Assembly (NCBI RefSeq): GCF_000499385.1
Contig: NW_013654809.1
Location: forward strand, 1-64,000
Reading direction: 5' to 3'
DNA from: Eimeria necatrix
Lineage: Eukaryota > Apicomplexa > Conoidasida > Eucoccidiorida > Eimeriidae
DNA: 64,000 nt
Under the pieces are notes generated by a model. That model saw nothing but the letters and a program-made list of their open reading frames with translations. It was not told the origin of the DNA and ran no database searches. The translations under genes were made by a program, and so were the position numbers. Shown in pieces: positions 52,667 to 63,482 of this stretch (positions are counted from its first letter, which is position 1; the number at the start of each line of letters is the position of its first letter).

Positions 52667-55600
52667 ATGTGGAAAGCGGCAAAATTTCAAGCGCAGCCGC
52701 CACTGGCGACAGTGGGGATAATCGCGTGGAGACCTGTGTCGCACCCTTTACCTTCGAAACATTCCCAACAGTTTGTTCTTGGTTGGACAGGAAGCAATGT
52801 TGCTACTATCTTCGGAGAAACGGGAAATGAGGCAAGCAACAATTTTGTAGTCAAATAGGTAGCTTGAAATGGTTTTGCAATGCATGTTGCAGCAAGTGCA
52901 GCCAGTAAAAGGATGGCAAAGCTCCCAGAAGCCTATAAAATGCCGAAGTCTGCGGTGCTTAAGAATGTTACGTGCAAGCGGTTCAAATATTTAGAGGCGA
53001 GTTGAAATTTCCGGTTATGGAGACGGACCCTCACTTCCTTGTTCGTCTGCGTTGCAACAGGCTCAGAGTGTGTCTCTCCCCTTAGGAGCAGCCCTGACAC
53101 ATCTTGAGTGGAGTGTTTGTGGGGACTACTTAGCCATTTTGTGCGATTTCGAGTCTGCAGCAAGTAAGGGGAAGTGGTGAAGCTGATTTTATCCTAGAGC
53201 ACTGAAGTACTTTCAATTCACACGCATAGGGAAAATTCATGGCTGTTAGGTTCATGCCGAAATAGGGCTACTCGCTTGTCTGAGACACTACAGGCACGCT
53301 CGGCAGTTGCATTTTGCGTGCATAAGCCACAGCGTTGTGAGTTGCAGAGGCGTGGATCTGGCAGATTGGCAGTGGCAGTCAACTGCTTACAGAGATACCT
53401 CACAAAGATGTGGCATGCTTTTCCTGGGGAAAAGTAAAAGGCATGCTGGCTCTAGGAACGGCAAAGGGAGATGTTGTTCTGCATGACGTGGTAACGTCCA
53501 CCTCAAAGAAGGATAGTATAATTCACGTGCACAGTAAATGTATTCGGCGCATTGCATGGATCGACGATAAACGGCTTCTAACAACCAGCGACGACATAAC
53601 CGCAGCTGTTCTCGACTGCAAGGGTGAAGCACCTGGGAGTTCCTGGGCGTGGGCATCGTTCAACTATATTGTTTACTAACGAAAGCAACGCAACTCAGTG
53701 AATAGCGTAATAAGCGAGTTGGCTTGTCCTCCCGAGCATGGCAGATAGCTGCCGCTCCCTACTTGTTCCAGCGACGAGCTCTAGCAGTTCGATTATTCAA
53801 GAGTTGCCCTTCAAACAGCCAAATGGTTAACATGAGTTATCTCTTGGTTTTTTGATTGCTTGTGTAGGTACTGTACTTCGGCATGTTATGCTAAATGGGA
53901 ACGTAATGTCGATGGCTGTAGCAATGCAGCAGGCGGCCCTTGCAACCACGGCGGAACGAATTTTGCTGCTTCACCCCGATAATAATTCATCACCTTTAGG
54001 TACGCGATGGCACTCCTTGTTAGCCTAAACAGTTGCGTAGGATACATTAGATTATCCTGCACCGAATGAGCTGCATCCTAGGGGAGGCGCTGCTTCTTTT
54101 CTTCATCAACAGTAGCTGTTGTATTTCGCTGTCTCATACAAGAGATACATTATGCTTTGCGCTGTCTCACACAAGAGATACATTATGCAGTTGGAGGAGA
54201 GTGCGAGCTCATCTGGCTAGAGCATGACGTTCTAGCAGCTTTCTTGTGTCTTGGAAGCATGCGTCTTCTGAAGATTCATTGGCCAGCTGGAAAGGTTGAA
54301 ACGCTTCAAGAGCTGCCAAGCATTCCACCAGCTTCATTTCAGGGGGCATCTCTCTCTCCATCGGGAAAGAGTCTAGCGGTGGCATGTATGGTTTTTTAAT
54401 TTTGTTGTTTTGCTTTTAGGCATCAGTTATTGCCTGGTTTTGATTCAGCTTGCCCGTATGTCGTTGGTTTTCATCTTCCATGATGGGAAGAGGGAGACGG
54501 CTGTTGCCATTTTGCCCCGTACTGGCGTTTTTGTCAGATGGAGGGCGCATCCTATTGCTGGCTTTTCCTTGGAATTCATCAGTAAACGAGCGCATTGTTG
54601 AACTTCGACCGCATCCCAGAGATGAGCCAATTGCGGCATTAGCTTGGAGCCCCTGCGATGAGTTCCTCACCGTCGCACTGCGTGATGGTGGGGAATCATT
54701 CAACAAAGGGAACGAGCATAGAATTGACGTGGGACAATTACTCTGTTATTACGCTTTGGGGTAAAAAGACGAATTCAAGCGTAGGTTTCATTAGAATTAT
54801 TGGAGGCAGTGCACTACTGAACCGCTCAAGGTCAACCTTCCTCTTCTCAGGGTCTGTTGTTACATTTGCGTGGCCACGACGCCTGCTCTTCAGCGCCTGC
54901 AAAGGATCAGTTTTAATGAGCCGCTCTCTCAATACTCTTGTCCTCTGCGGTATGTAGAAGACCACGATATTTGCTCAGTGTTATTGCTGCGCATGCGTTC
55001 CGCTCCGTGTTATAGCACAGCGCACGCATGTTATGAAGCTCATTGCATGATTTCTGGCTGCCTATTTCCCACAGAGCCCAGCGGCGAAGAAGCCGTTTTC
55101 AGCCTTTCCAATGAACCTGACAAAGTATTCCTAGGTCCAAGGCACTGTGCAGCAGCTTGTGGCAGGGAGCTGATCATTTATACTCGTAAATCGCAAGTAC
55201 GCATCACTACTGAAGCTGCCTTGGTGAAGGGCAGCTGACTCGATGGATTTATTCTCCGTAACACCACGCATGTAACTAGAACTACAGACAGGAGCATTCC
55301 ACATACTGGAATGCGCCTTTTTCTTTGTGGATGAGACAGGGAGGGGTGGCGCTTCTCGGCACTTTGTGTCTTCCCTCTCCAGTTCAGCTCATAGGATTCG
55401 GGCTTGAGTATGCCGTGATAGTTTTCGAAGGGCAGGTAGGACTTGAGTGCCCTTTTGCACAACTAAGTACTCTCCATAACTCTGAAAGCTTCCGTTCTGC
55501 CTGAAGAAACGTGATTTTAACTTTGCGGGCATATAACATTCTTGGTGTCTCATTGCGATTTTTCTAGACAGCAATAATGCCTTTGGAACCAAATGGGGCC

Positions 55601-58600
55601 CAAATAAATTCTCTGCGGCCACTCCACCGCAGAAATTCTTCAGCGAAAATGAAGGAAGCCACACTTGCAGCAGAAATGCTGCGAGAAGGCCAAGTTGCTG
55701 CAGTGGCCTCTGCAAGTTGGTGGTGCGCGCTTACTGACACTGCTGGAAATGTTTGTCTTTACATGATAAACAGCGGGCTTCCATTTGATGGCTTCTGTCA
55801 CACCGCTCCAATAGTAGCTTTAAGTGCCAATTGCGATGCCACTCGCCTGGCTGTACTCGACTGCAATGGACAAGTTCTTGTATACTCCCCTGGGACTTCG
55901 ACTTCTTCCTGGCAAGCAAAAAGCAGCACGTGCCGAAAGAATGAAGTGCTCCGACGCGTCTCTAGCCACTTTCACACAGCTCAATGCGTGCACGGAATAT
56001 TAGTGGTTCCATAGCGCGACAGGCCAGCAGTCCCCTCTAGACACTTTACAGCAATATCTTGCTCGCGCCCGCTGTCGTTTCCGTGGAAATGCTTCATTTC
56101 CGGGCATGTATTTCCTCAGCTTGGGCCTTTCCCTCGGAGGAGAAGCGCGCGACGTGTTCTGGGATGGCAAACATAGTGATGTCCTTGTCATTGTTACCTC
56201 GCTACACCAAGCTGTGCCTTTTATCTGTTGTTCTAAAGCTTCGTTTTCTGAGGAGCAAGCTTTCCAGGTGCATATAAGGACATGGGCCTGCTTTCCACTT
56301 TGCACGAATCATTCGTACCGAGACTCGAAAACACAGTCGTGTTGTGTGGCTAAGTGGGTGAGCAGGTGCCTGTGCTGCAACTCCAAGGGTCACACGCAGT
56401 GGAAGTTGGACTGTGCTGCATTGACCTAGAAGACCTACTCTTTCCGATTGCGTTAATTAATGGTAAGATGAGGAAAAGGGAACACTGATTTGAGCACAAG
56501 GAGTGTAATCAGCGTTTAGATATTGCTGACATTTCCGTATAATTACGTCAGCTGAGAAGCCGTGGGGAAGTGTAATCCAACAACTGGCAGAGTGCATGCC
56601 CAGAATTACGGACGCCCAAAGTATGCAAAGCGTTTCACTTCATTTGCAGCCCCTTAGACTGGGAGCGTTTGCATAGCGTCCACCTTCTGGCTTGGCGAGT
56701 TCTTTCATTGTGTGGTGATTGAATTCTCAGGTGTGCTTTTGAGTATTTCGACCTCCGGTAATCTCACATCATTGTGTTTGGACTGCCTCTCTTGCCTGCA
56801 CCAGACACCGCACTGTACGCTATTGGAGAAATGTAATCGCTATAGAGTGATACGTTACGCATCCCAGCTGCTCCACAAGTAATACTACACAATACCGTAA
56901 AATTCACGGAGACAATTTTCGACTCTTAGCCAAACTGATGTTGCACCGGTGAGTGTTCTGCGCAGACCATACGTCACTAAATAACTCTGCAGAGCCCAGC
57001 AGCCTCACAATCCGCTATGTTTTGCAACTGCTCGCCTTGGGAAGAGATGGAGAAGCTCTGCAGGCCCTAGAAGGCATGCTTGGCGTTAGCCCCGTCGGTA
57101 ACCTGTCAGGTAGAGACGGAGTTCTCACTGTGGATAGGCCATCACACTGCGTACTTTTTCAAGAGTTACAAACATTCCCTGGAGCATTGGTTAATGAGCC
57201 TCTCCAGCGTTTTGCGGCCTGCACACTGCGCAGTGTAGACCAGCAAAAGTTTTAACCCGCAACCTAAAGATTTGGCCGTTACGAGAGCCACTAAGAATTT
57301 TTGTAGTGGCTTCTTAGCTCCTTAAAGGCACTTTGAGCTTCTGTACATTTGCCATTGTGCAGCGACGGCACGGGATTGCTTCGAAGCTGTTGGCTGGCAT
57401 GCCCTTGACAGACTTGACATAAATGTGGCCTGCCGGTCATTTAAAGCTGCTAAACGATGTGATCTAGTACCTTGGCTCTGCACACTTGAAGAAGTCGAAG
57501 AGGATGTTGCTTTAGGAGCTCACATGAAAGGTGCGTCGCTCTATGCCTTCCCTCTTCCTAACTTCGGAGGAGCTTTACAACTATGCTTGTGATGCACAGA
57601 ATTTGTGACTACTGGGTCTATACGGTTCACTGTCACGTAAGCACGATTTTGGCTTTTTGAAGCAGTTTCGGTGCGATAAGGTTTGAATGTGGGCATTGCA
57701 TACAGCACTTCACCACAACTGGCGGGAGGCAGTGGAGTTGCTGATGTGCAGCTCAGACCCAGAAGCTGCATTAGACATCGCATGCCAGCTGGAAGAGTGG
57801 CATACTGCTATTGACCTCGCAAAAGTCGGCTAATGCCACCAAACAGATATCACTTTTCCATTAGCAAAGCTTAAATGTTCGCCCCTGAGTGTCTTTACAT
57901 TGCATCACCACGTACTTCAATATTTATGCACGTGATTTACTTCCGCTTCTGTCCAGGTTCTCAAGCCAAGGAGTGTGCCACAATTGTTTCAGTTCCACGG
58001 CATGAGCTGTGAAAGAAAACAGGCATTTTCCACGGCTCTAGCTTCTTTCTCAGCTGCAGCAGATAACATAGCGCTACAGTTGAAAACTGACAAGGCAAGC
58101 TATGATCAGGTTGAAAACGGAAACGAGGGCACCCTAAGCGGTGTCCATGCTGTCCATTTATTATGTAAAACTGCTCTCTCTCAACTAGAGCCTCCGGAAG
58201 AACTCTCACGTCTAGGAAAAGAGAAGCATCTCCTATTGTTAGAATGTCTCCGTGGCATGGCCCGCTGCGCTTTTAAGGCGGGAGAACTTCAGAAGGGTTT
58301 GCAGCTTGCTGTAGACCTCGACAGCCCTATCGTTTACCGTCAGTGCGCTGAATCTCTGCTGAGCATTCAGCAGCACCGGCACGCAGCTGCTTTGCTTAGC
58401 AGAGCAGGGGATCCTGAACGTGCAGCTTCAATCTATATTGAGGTTAGACCACAAATTGCTGTTGCTCAGTAGACACATGATCACATCCCTTGTCTGCCCC
58501 ACCACTATCGACCCAAGTCGAAGCTCCAGCTCACTTCTGCTTTCTCCTATCTGTGACTTTTTTCTTCCCCGAATTTCTTATTGGTACAAAAGTTATTTGT

Positions 58601-61600
58601 GATAGACTCGTTCTGCTCGTGGCCCTGCTTGCGTGTTCCTGCAGATCGGCGAGCTTGACCTAGCTTTACCCCTTCTGGGGTCTATTAGCACACCTGGCAG
58701 GCTTTTAGAATCATATGCCATTGCCGTCGAGCAGCAGGAGCCGCTTGAGGCGCTTCGTGCATACGCCAGGGCAGGTGAATTTAAAAGTATGGTGAGAATA
58801 CTGGTAAGCAAGGAATTTGGCCAAGAGCCGCCGTGGTTAGTGTTCTGCCAAAGTGGATTTCGTGTGAGGCATGGACCTAGCCAGAATACGAAGATGAAGG
58901 CCAAAGTCAAAGGGTCGTTCTGCTGATCCTTCAGCATATTCATTGTGATATCCTGCCCTCTTATTTTGCGCATGGCTCTGCGAGCAGGGTCTCCGTCTTG
59001 GCCGATGGGAAGAAGCGAAAACACTTGTTCGCAGAGTTCGCGACCAAGAAGCAGCTGCAGCCCTCGCAGATTGCTGCCGGTCCGCGAAATTATTTCCTTT
59101 GCAGGCCTTAATGCTTGACAATCTGCTTTCGTCTTATTTGCTTCCAAGCAGATGACCTCGAAATTGGGTCTTGTGGCTGCTTAACAAAGTTAATGGACCT
59201 AGCCAGAATACGACGATGAAGGCCAAAGTCAAAGGGTCGTTCTGCTGATCCTTCCGCAGGCAAATGCACAATATAAGCATTTGCCTGCTTCCCCAAAGAA
59301 CAGCAACTTTGTTTCAGCTATCGACGATTATTTTGATGCCTTCCTAATGCCTATCATTTAATCGTTGCATATGCAGGGTACGCGCTGACTTTCAAGGGGC
59401 TGTGGAAATGCTTTGTGTTAGCGGAAATGTGGAAGCTGCAATAGCCCTTGCTGAAGAGAGCCAGCATATCTCTGCCTTGGCACATGTACGTCATGTTCTT
59501 ACCAGACCAGGAGCATGTACAGTGCCACGGGACATTTTGGTTCTTGCCCGCTTTTAGCTCAGTTCTTGGAGGGCACTGCGAAGGGCAGCATCAAGTAGGC
59601 GGGTGGACCTTCACACTTATGTGAAGTCTTGGCTTTAAAAGTGGTCTACTATGTGCTAGTTTCGTATGACATAGGCTCTCGGCGAAACGGGGGCAGTCGA
59701 TCTGCACTTGCGGGCATCTGTTTTGTTGGAGCGCCATGGACTGTTCAGTCAAGCAGCTTGGCACAGAGCCTTAGCTCAACGACCCCAGGAAGCTCTTGAG
59801 TTGTACATTCAGGTGCTTTGTATGGGATCACGTAGGCATGTAGTGCGCCTCATTTTTTGACGGCTATTTTGGAAGTGCTGGCTTTCTCTGTAACTACTAT
59901 AGAAGGAAACAATTGTGCGCACATGTTCGTCACGGCGAGCATTCAGGCTGGGGAAGTAGCTTGGCCACAAGCTGTGGAACTTGTTGCCAAGACTGGAGAC
60001 TCACAGCTCCTGGAGAGACTGAAAGCAGAGCTTTCTAGTAAGGTCTTCATATGTCCATCCCTTAATATTTAGAATTCCTGGGTTTTTCCTTTTCATTTGT
60101 GGCCGAATGCTCACGTCCTCCTTCTGCGTGTTTGAGTGCTTTCGACTGTGCTACGGTTATCATTTCCATCTTCAGAGGACAAGGAAAGTTCTATTGGAAG
60201 ACTCGACTCACTCCGGCGGTGAGCTTCAATGTTACCTTGCCGCGTTCACCGCAAGAAAACACGTTCTTGAAGCACTCAAAATATAAAGCGCTGCGAGCTT
60301 GAGTTAAATTAATGGTGCCAAAGTGAGAAATATTCTTCTTTACACTTGAAAGCCTTCCTCATTGCTCATCATACGCTATTCAATAGGCTAGCTCTCCTTG
60401 TGGGCGAGCCGTGCGAGGTGGCACACAGCTCTTTGGCCCTAGGTCGGCATCAGCAGATGCAAGGACTTTTTCGAGCAGCTCATGCAAGCCTCTTTGAAGC
60501 ATTACAGATTCTCAGGAAAGCCAACGGAGGCTTTTTTTCAAGTATTGCATCGAATATTTTTGTTGGTAAACAGGCCTGTCCAAAATTGAAGCAGCAGCAA
60601 GCGTACTTCTGCGTTCTTCACCAGTTCGCACTTCTTCATTCACTTTTGCTAGTTCCTGGCCTATTGAAGCAGGGGGATCAGTACGGCGCTGCACTGCTAC
60701 TCATGAGGGTTTCGGCATATATTACAGAGTAAGTTTCGGAGCACTGCTTTGCATATTTGGCTATTTCCGGCATCCGTTGGCTGGCACAAATGGAATTGAA
60801 CTCTCATATCGGCTCTGCGGCACTTTGCCTCTATTTTGGTTTGTTTGTTGCCAGCTGGTTGACAAGCTCAGTCACCTTCAGTGCCCCTTTTTTGCGGACC
60901 AACTGTACTTGCTTCACCTGCGAATTACCAACAACACAGGGGAATATACACCGAAACGGAGAGACCCTGTTCTTTCCACAGGCTGACAGCCTGCGTCGTT
61001 CTGTTACGAAACTTGGCCAGTTCTTCTGCATAACCGGACAGGCTTACAGCATGCGACAGCCAGAGTGTGCTGTCCTGCTTTCATTCATGATTTCACCCTT
61101 TGCTTCCATTCCTTGCGACTTTGTGGCTGTGTCATCCTTGCATTTTGTGTGACAGTTTCGGAAACCAGGCGGCGTCGATCCTGACTTCAACTCTGCTCAC
61201 CGGGGCTGCTGCAGGCTTTCCTGCCTCAGCTTCTTCCGTGGCAGGTGCATCATTACTTCGCCCAGAAGTTAAGTCCCAAATACCAGGTTGCCACCGTAGA
61301 GCGGTCGAGCGCATTCTAAGGCTAAAACAACCGGACTCCACACGAAAGCGTTCTACGCCCTGCCTGAAGTGCAACGCTGATATTAACGAGGATGCAGTAC
61401 AGTGCTCCACTTGCAAGGTTCGTTGAAGGGAATGACACGTTTTCTGCTTCACCAAACTACTACAGAACCACCCGCATGAAGCTTTATATAGCACGAATAA
61501 AGGTTCTACCAAACGCTTTTCCTGACGCAATATGAACTGTTTGCAGAGTTTTGCACCTCTTTGTGGAGCCTCGGGGCTTCTTCTGTTAGGCGATCACTGC

Positions 61601-61911
61601 GCCGTGTGCCCCTTTTGCCACTTTCCAGTAAATGTAAGTAGAGACATGTGAAAGGTTCCTCTTAGAAAAACGGGTTCAGCGCCTGCTTTCCTCGCAGCAA
61701 TTAAGCAGGCCAGCCCCCAGTAATTCCATTCTAACATGAACGAGCTTTGTCTGCTCAGGAATATATATACAAACAGCTTCGGAGCCATGTCCATACTTGC
61801 CCAGTTTGTTACGAGCCACTGGAAACCGCAGATTGGATAGTTATGCCAGTAGTGGATGCAGCACCGAGTGCCCTCTACATGCACAATGAGACGTCCACTG
61901 CATACTGCTAG
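52667..61911 (+). CDS. IFT144/WDR19, intraflagellar transport A subunit, about 27 exons
   Basis: IFT144 is a core subunit of the IFT-A complex, which works in retrograde transport and in entry of membrane cargo into cilia. Translated exons align end to end with animal WDR19: an N-terminal WD40 propeller, a second propeller, a long TPR-like solenoid and a cysteine-rich zinc-binding tail. The ATG at 52667 puts the conserved IAW tryptophan at residue 21, as in the human protein. Exons: 52667-52846, 53061-53163, 53348-53623, 53868-53999, 54191-54385, 54420-54455, 54583-54760, 54851-54949, 55082-55196, 55388-55435, from 55568 (end uncertain), up to 56267, possibly 56361-56460, 56993-57109, 57363-57530, 57706-57824, 57957-58442, 58645-58803, 58988-59079, 59377-59485, 59675-59812, 59947-60042, one or two uncertain exons ending at 60728, 61156-61417, 61547-61633, 61759-61911. 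Phases match at the defined joins. The stop falls 27 residues after the final CPVCYEPL motif, close to the human end. Confidence 0.93.
54127..54188 (+). repeat. 33-bp tandem duplication next to an IFT144 splice acceptor
   Basis: Two near-identical 29-base copies (CGCTGTCTCA(T/C)ACAAGAG plus ATACATTATGC) begin at 54127 and 54160 and differ at one base. The second runs directly into AG, forming the acceptor of exon 5 (54191), while the first is followed by TT. The duplication lies wholly in the intron. Confidence 0.9.
54386..54419 (+). other. Very short (34-nt) intron in IFT144, followed by a 36-nt exon
   Basis: The intron runs GTATGGTTTTTT..TGCTTTTAG and is strongly T-rich. Removing it joins SGKSLAVAC to the 36-nt exon 54420-54455 (about ISYCLVLIQLA). 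A strong GTATGTCG donor then leads to LNERIVELRPHP at 54583. The resulting protein runs parallel to human WDR19 through CIKIQDLVDL and its neighbours. Phase is 1 at both borders. Confidence 0.75.
56268..56992 (+). other. Uncertain part of IFT144 between propeller and solenoid
   Basis: Between the exon ending at a GTGCAT donor (56268) and the exon beginning 56993, about 50 residues of the family are still needed. One candidate exon, about 56361-56460, reads VPVLQLQGSHAVEVGL onward and ends at a good donor, GTAAGATG. Its match to the family is weak, so the structure here is provisional. Confidence 0.4.
58871..58932 (+). repeat. 62-nt intronic direct repeat, copy 1
   Basis: Matches 59193-59254 at 61 of 62 positions (A versus C in the AATACGAAGATG segment). 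It lies in the intron upstream of exon 58988-59079. Confidence 0.95.
59193..59254 (+). repeat. 62-nt intronic direct repeat, copy 2
   Basis: Second copy of 58871-58932, in the intron downstream of exon 58988-59079, so the two copies flank that exon in the same orientation. Short antisense frames across both copies share peptides and are artefacts of the duplication. Confidence 0.95.
61156..61911 (+). other. IFT144 C-terminal zinc-binding tail (last three exons)
   Basis: The segment SILTSTLLTGAAAGFPAS and LLRPEVKSQI leads into CLKCNADINEDAVQCSTCK, then CAVCPFCHFPVN and HTCPVCYEPL. The paired CxxC motifs align with those of human WDR19 (CPFC..CPGC..CPHC..CPMC) and should bind zinc. All borders are GT..AG in phase: the exon ends at 61417 and 61633 with donors GTTCGT and GTAAGT. 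A TAG at 61909-61911 ends the protein. Confidence 0.93.
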
Positions 61912-63482
61912 GAATATTCGAATTCGTCCTGAGTCTCTCCTGGAGGTGGATTCCTCATTAAAAATATGATGTCGAACAAACCGCTCACGAGAAATGACTT
62001 TTTAGGCCTCCAGTTTCCTTTGAAGAAAAGTGCCGCCCTTGGGGCTTCAACTTGTTACTGGTTTCCCTCCTCTGCAAATGACGGTGCTCACGGTAAAACA
62101 ACTGCAGCAGCCGATTCAGCGTACGCAAAGACCACAAGCAGAGGCGACTGGCGTAAAGACAGCTGCTTGAAGAAAGCTGTGAACAGAAGCACCAGCACTC
62201 CTAGCATATTTGATGTACTTTCACAATAAAATTTCCTGCTACATCCGCGTGCCGAAAGTGACATCGGCTACCTGCAGCTAACAAGACAACAGCCCGGAAA
62301 GCGGTAGGTAGCTGCAGTAGGTACAGTGCATCGCAATGCTGGCATCCCTTCCCTTCGATGCCAAGAGTGGAGTTGCTAAAATGCACGTAACCGTAGCATT
62401 TGCATTGCAGGCTCTACTCCCCAGTATTTAGAGGCTAGGGCTAAGGGATAGCATCCTGCAAAGAAGAAGAGTGAGAAAATACTGTAGTCCGCACGGGCAA
62501 AACGATTTTTGCGAGAATGTAGATGAGGATAGCGCGATCCACTGGAACTCCTTTAGTGCTCCTGCGAGGCAGAGATTCACTAGCTCTACAAGAGGGCCAC
62601 AACAAGAGTTCGTGTTTTCAGCGTACTACAGATAAATGAGCAGCAAGCTATCAAACAATTGAGTCAAGCGTTGCCTACTATCTACTTCTGTGTACTACTA
62701 GGAAGGCTCCTCCAGAACATCAGCGCACTTGCGGCCTATTTTAATTCCAAAACGGCAAATAGTGTCAGGATCACATTGCTGCCTATCGAAACAAACTACA
62801 GTCTGGCAGTAGGATATGTATGCTGGGGCAGTTGCTGCAAATCTTCACATCGCTTTACATCGGACCGGTGGAGGAGTATTGTTGTGTTTGTATTCCGCCA
62901 CGGCGGCAAATCCCCTGCTTCTTTCCTCAATTGCACTGCAAACAATGCTTTAACAATCAAAGTTGTTGAGCAGTTAAACAGGCGAATCCTGCTCTACTGT
63001 TCGGTTGACATGAGGGCGCCGCCCACAGGCTCACTGGTGAGGGGAGCACACCATGGCAGATGGTGCGTTGCTGCTGCCTCCGCGACTGCTTCCCCAAGCT
63101 TGGCGTTGCTTTTGCTTTATTGCAAATAGTGCCTGCATAAAATTTTTCGGCTGGATGAGGGGAAAAGCAGTCTCAGAGGGTCTCTAACTTGAATGCGAGG
63201 GCCTTGTGGGGTTTGCTTGTTCGACACTCGATCCCTATGGGTGCGCAGAGCCCAATTTTTGAGACAAAATACTTTTGGAGGCTATAGAGCACGTTTGCCC
63301 CTGATTGTAGCAATTTCGATCTGTTTATTCCAAGTGATTCACGCCAGGTTGCTGTCTGACTCCGATTCCGTGATGGGCTGGGTTGTTTTTTCCAACTGCC
63401 GCAACCAGCGAAGCTGATAGGCTGCTTCTTCCGGTGGAGACCTCTTCTTTTCCCATTGCAGAAGCTTTTCTCGAATTGGGAA
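61912..63482. other. Spacer with no supported gene
   Basis: The 3' flank of IFT144 and the presumed promoter region of the next gene. An AATAAA lies at 62225-62230, but its role as a poly(A) signal in this lineage is unproven. Two open frames of 87 and 156 codons (61966-62229 and 62659-63129) have no family match or splice support. Confidence 0.55.

Larger units (their letters stand above)
52667..56267 (+). other. IFT144 WD40 propeller region (exons 1 to about 12)
   Basis: The first propeller is read from IIAWRP and SLPLGAALTHLEWSVCGDYLA through AWIWQIGSG, DVACFSWGKVKGMLALGTAKG and CIRRIAWIDDKRLLTTSDD, to AALAWSPCDEFLTVALRDG, in the same order and spacing as human WDR19. The second propeller includes EPDKVFLGPRHCAAACGRE, EYAVIVFEGQ, CALTDTAGNVCLYMINSG and ATRLAVLDCNGQVLVYSP, then ARDVFWDGKHSDVLVIVTSL. 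An insertion of about 16 residues after LTVALRDGG is not seen in the human protein and may be an unspliced segment. The donor of the exon beginning at 55568 is not fixed. Confidence 0.88.
56993..60728 (+). other. IFT144 TPR-like solenoid exons
   Basis: The helix pairs follow human WDR19 closely: YVLQLLALGRDGEALQALE, VACRSFKAAKRCDLVPWL, EALDIACQLEEWHTAIDLAK-type repeats (here PEAALDIACQ..), GMARCAFKAGELQKGLQLA, AAALLSRAGDPERAASIYIE, ALRAYARAGEFKSMVRIL, GAVEMLCVSGNVEAAIALAE, LFSQAAWHRALAQRPQEALEL and LFRAAHASLFEALQILR. This scaffold contacts other IFT-A subunits in known structures. The join between 60042 and about 60450 is unclear: two competing frames (one read from 60176, one reaching ALGRHQQMQG) each resemble the family in part. 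Confidence 0.88.

Noticed and set aside
61966..62229. 87-codon frame as an extra last exon of IFT144
   Set aside because: The protein already ends 27 residues after its last zinc motif, as in the human protein, and no donor is available before that stop.
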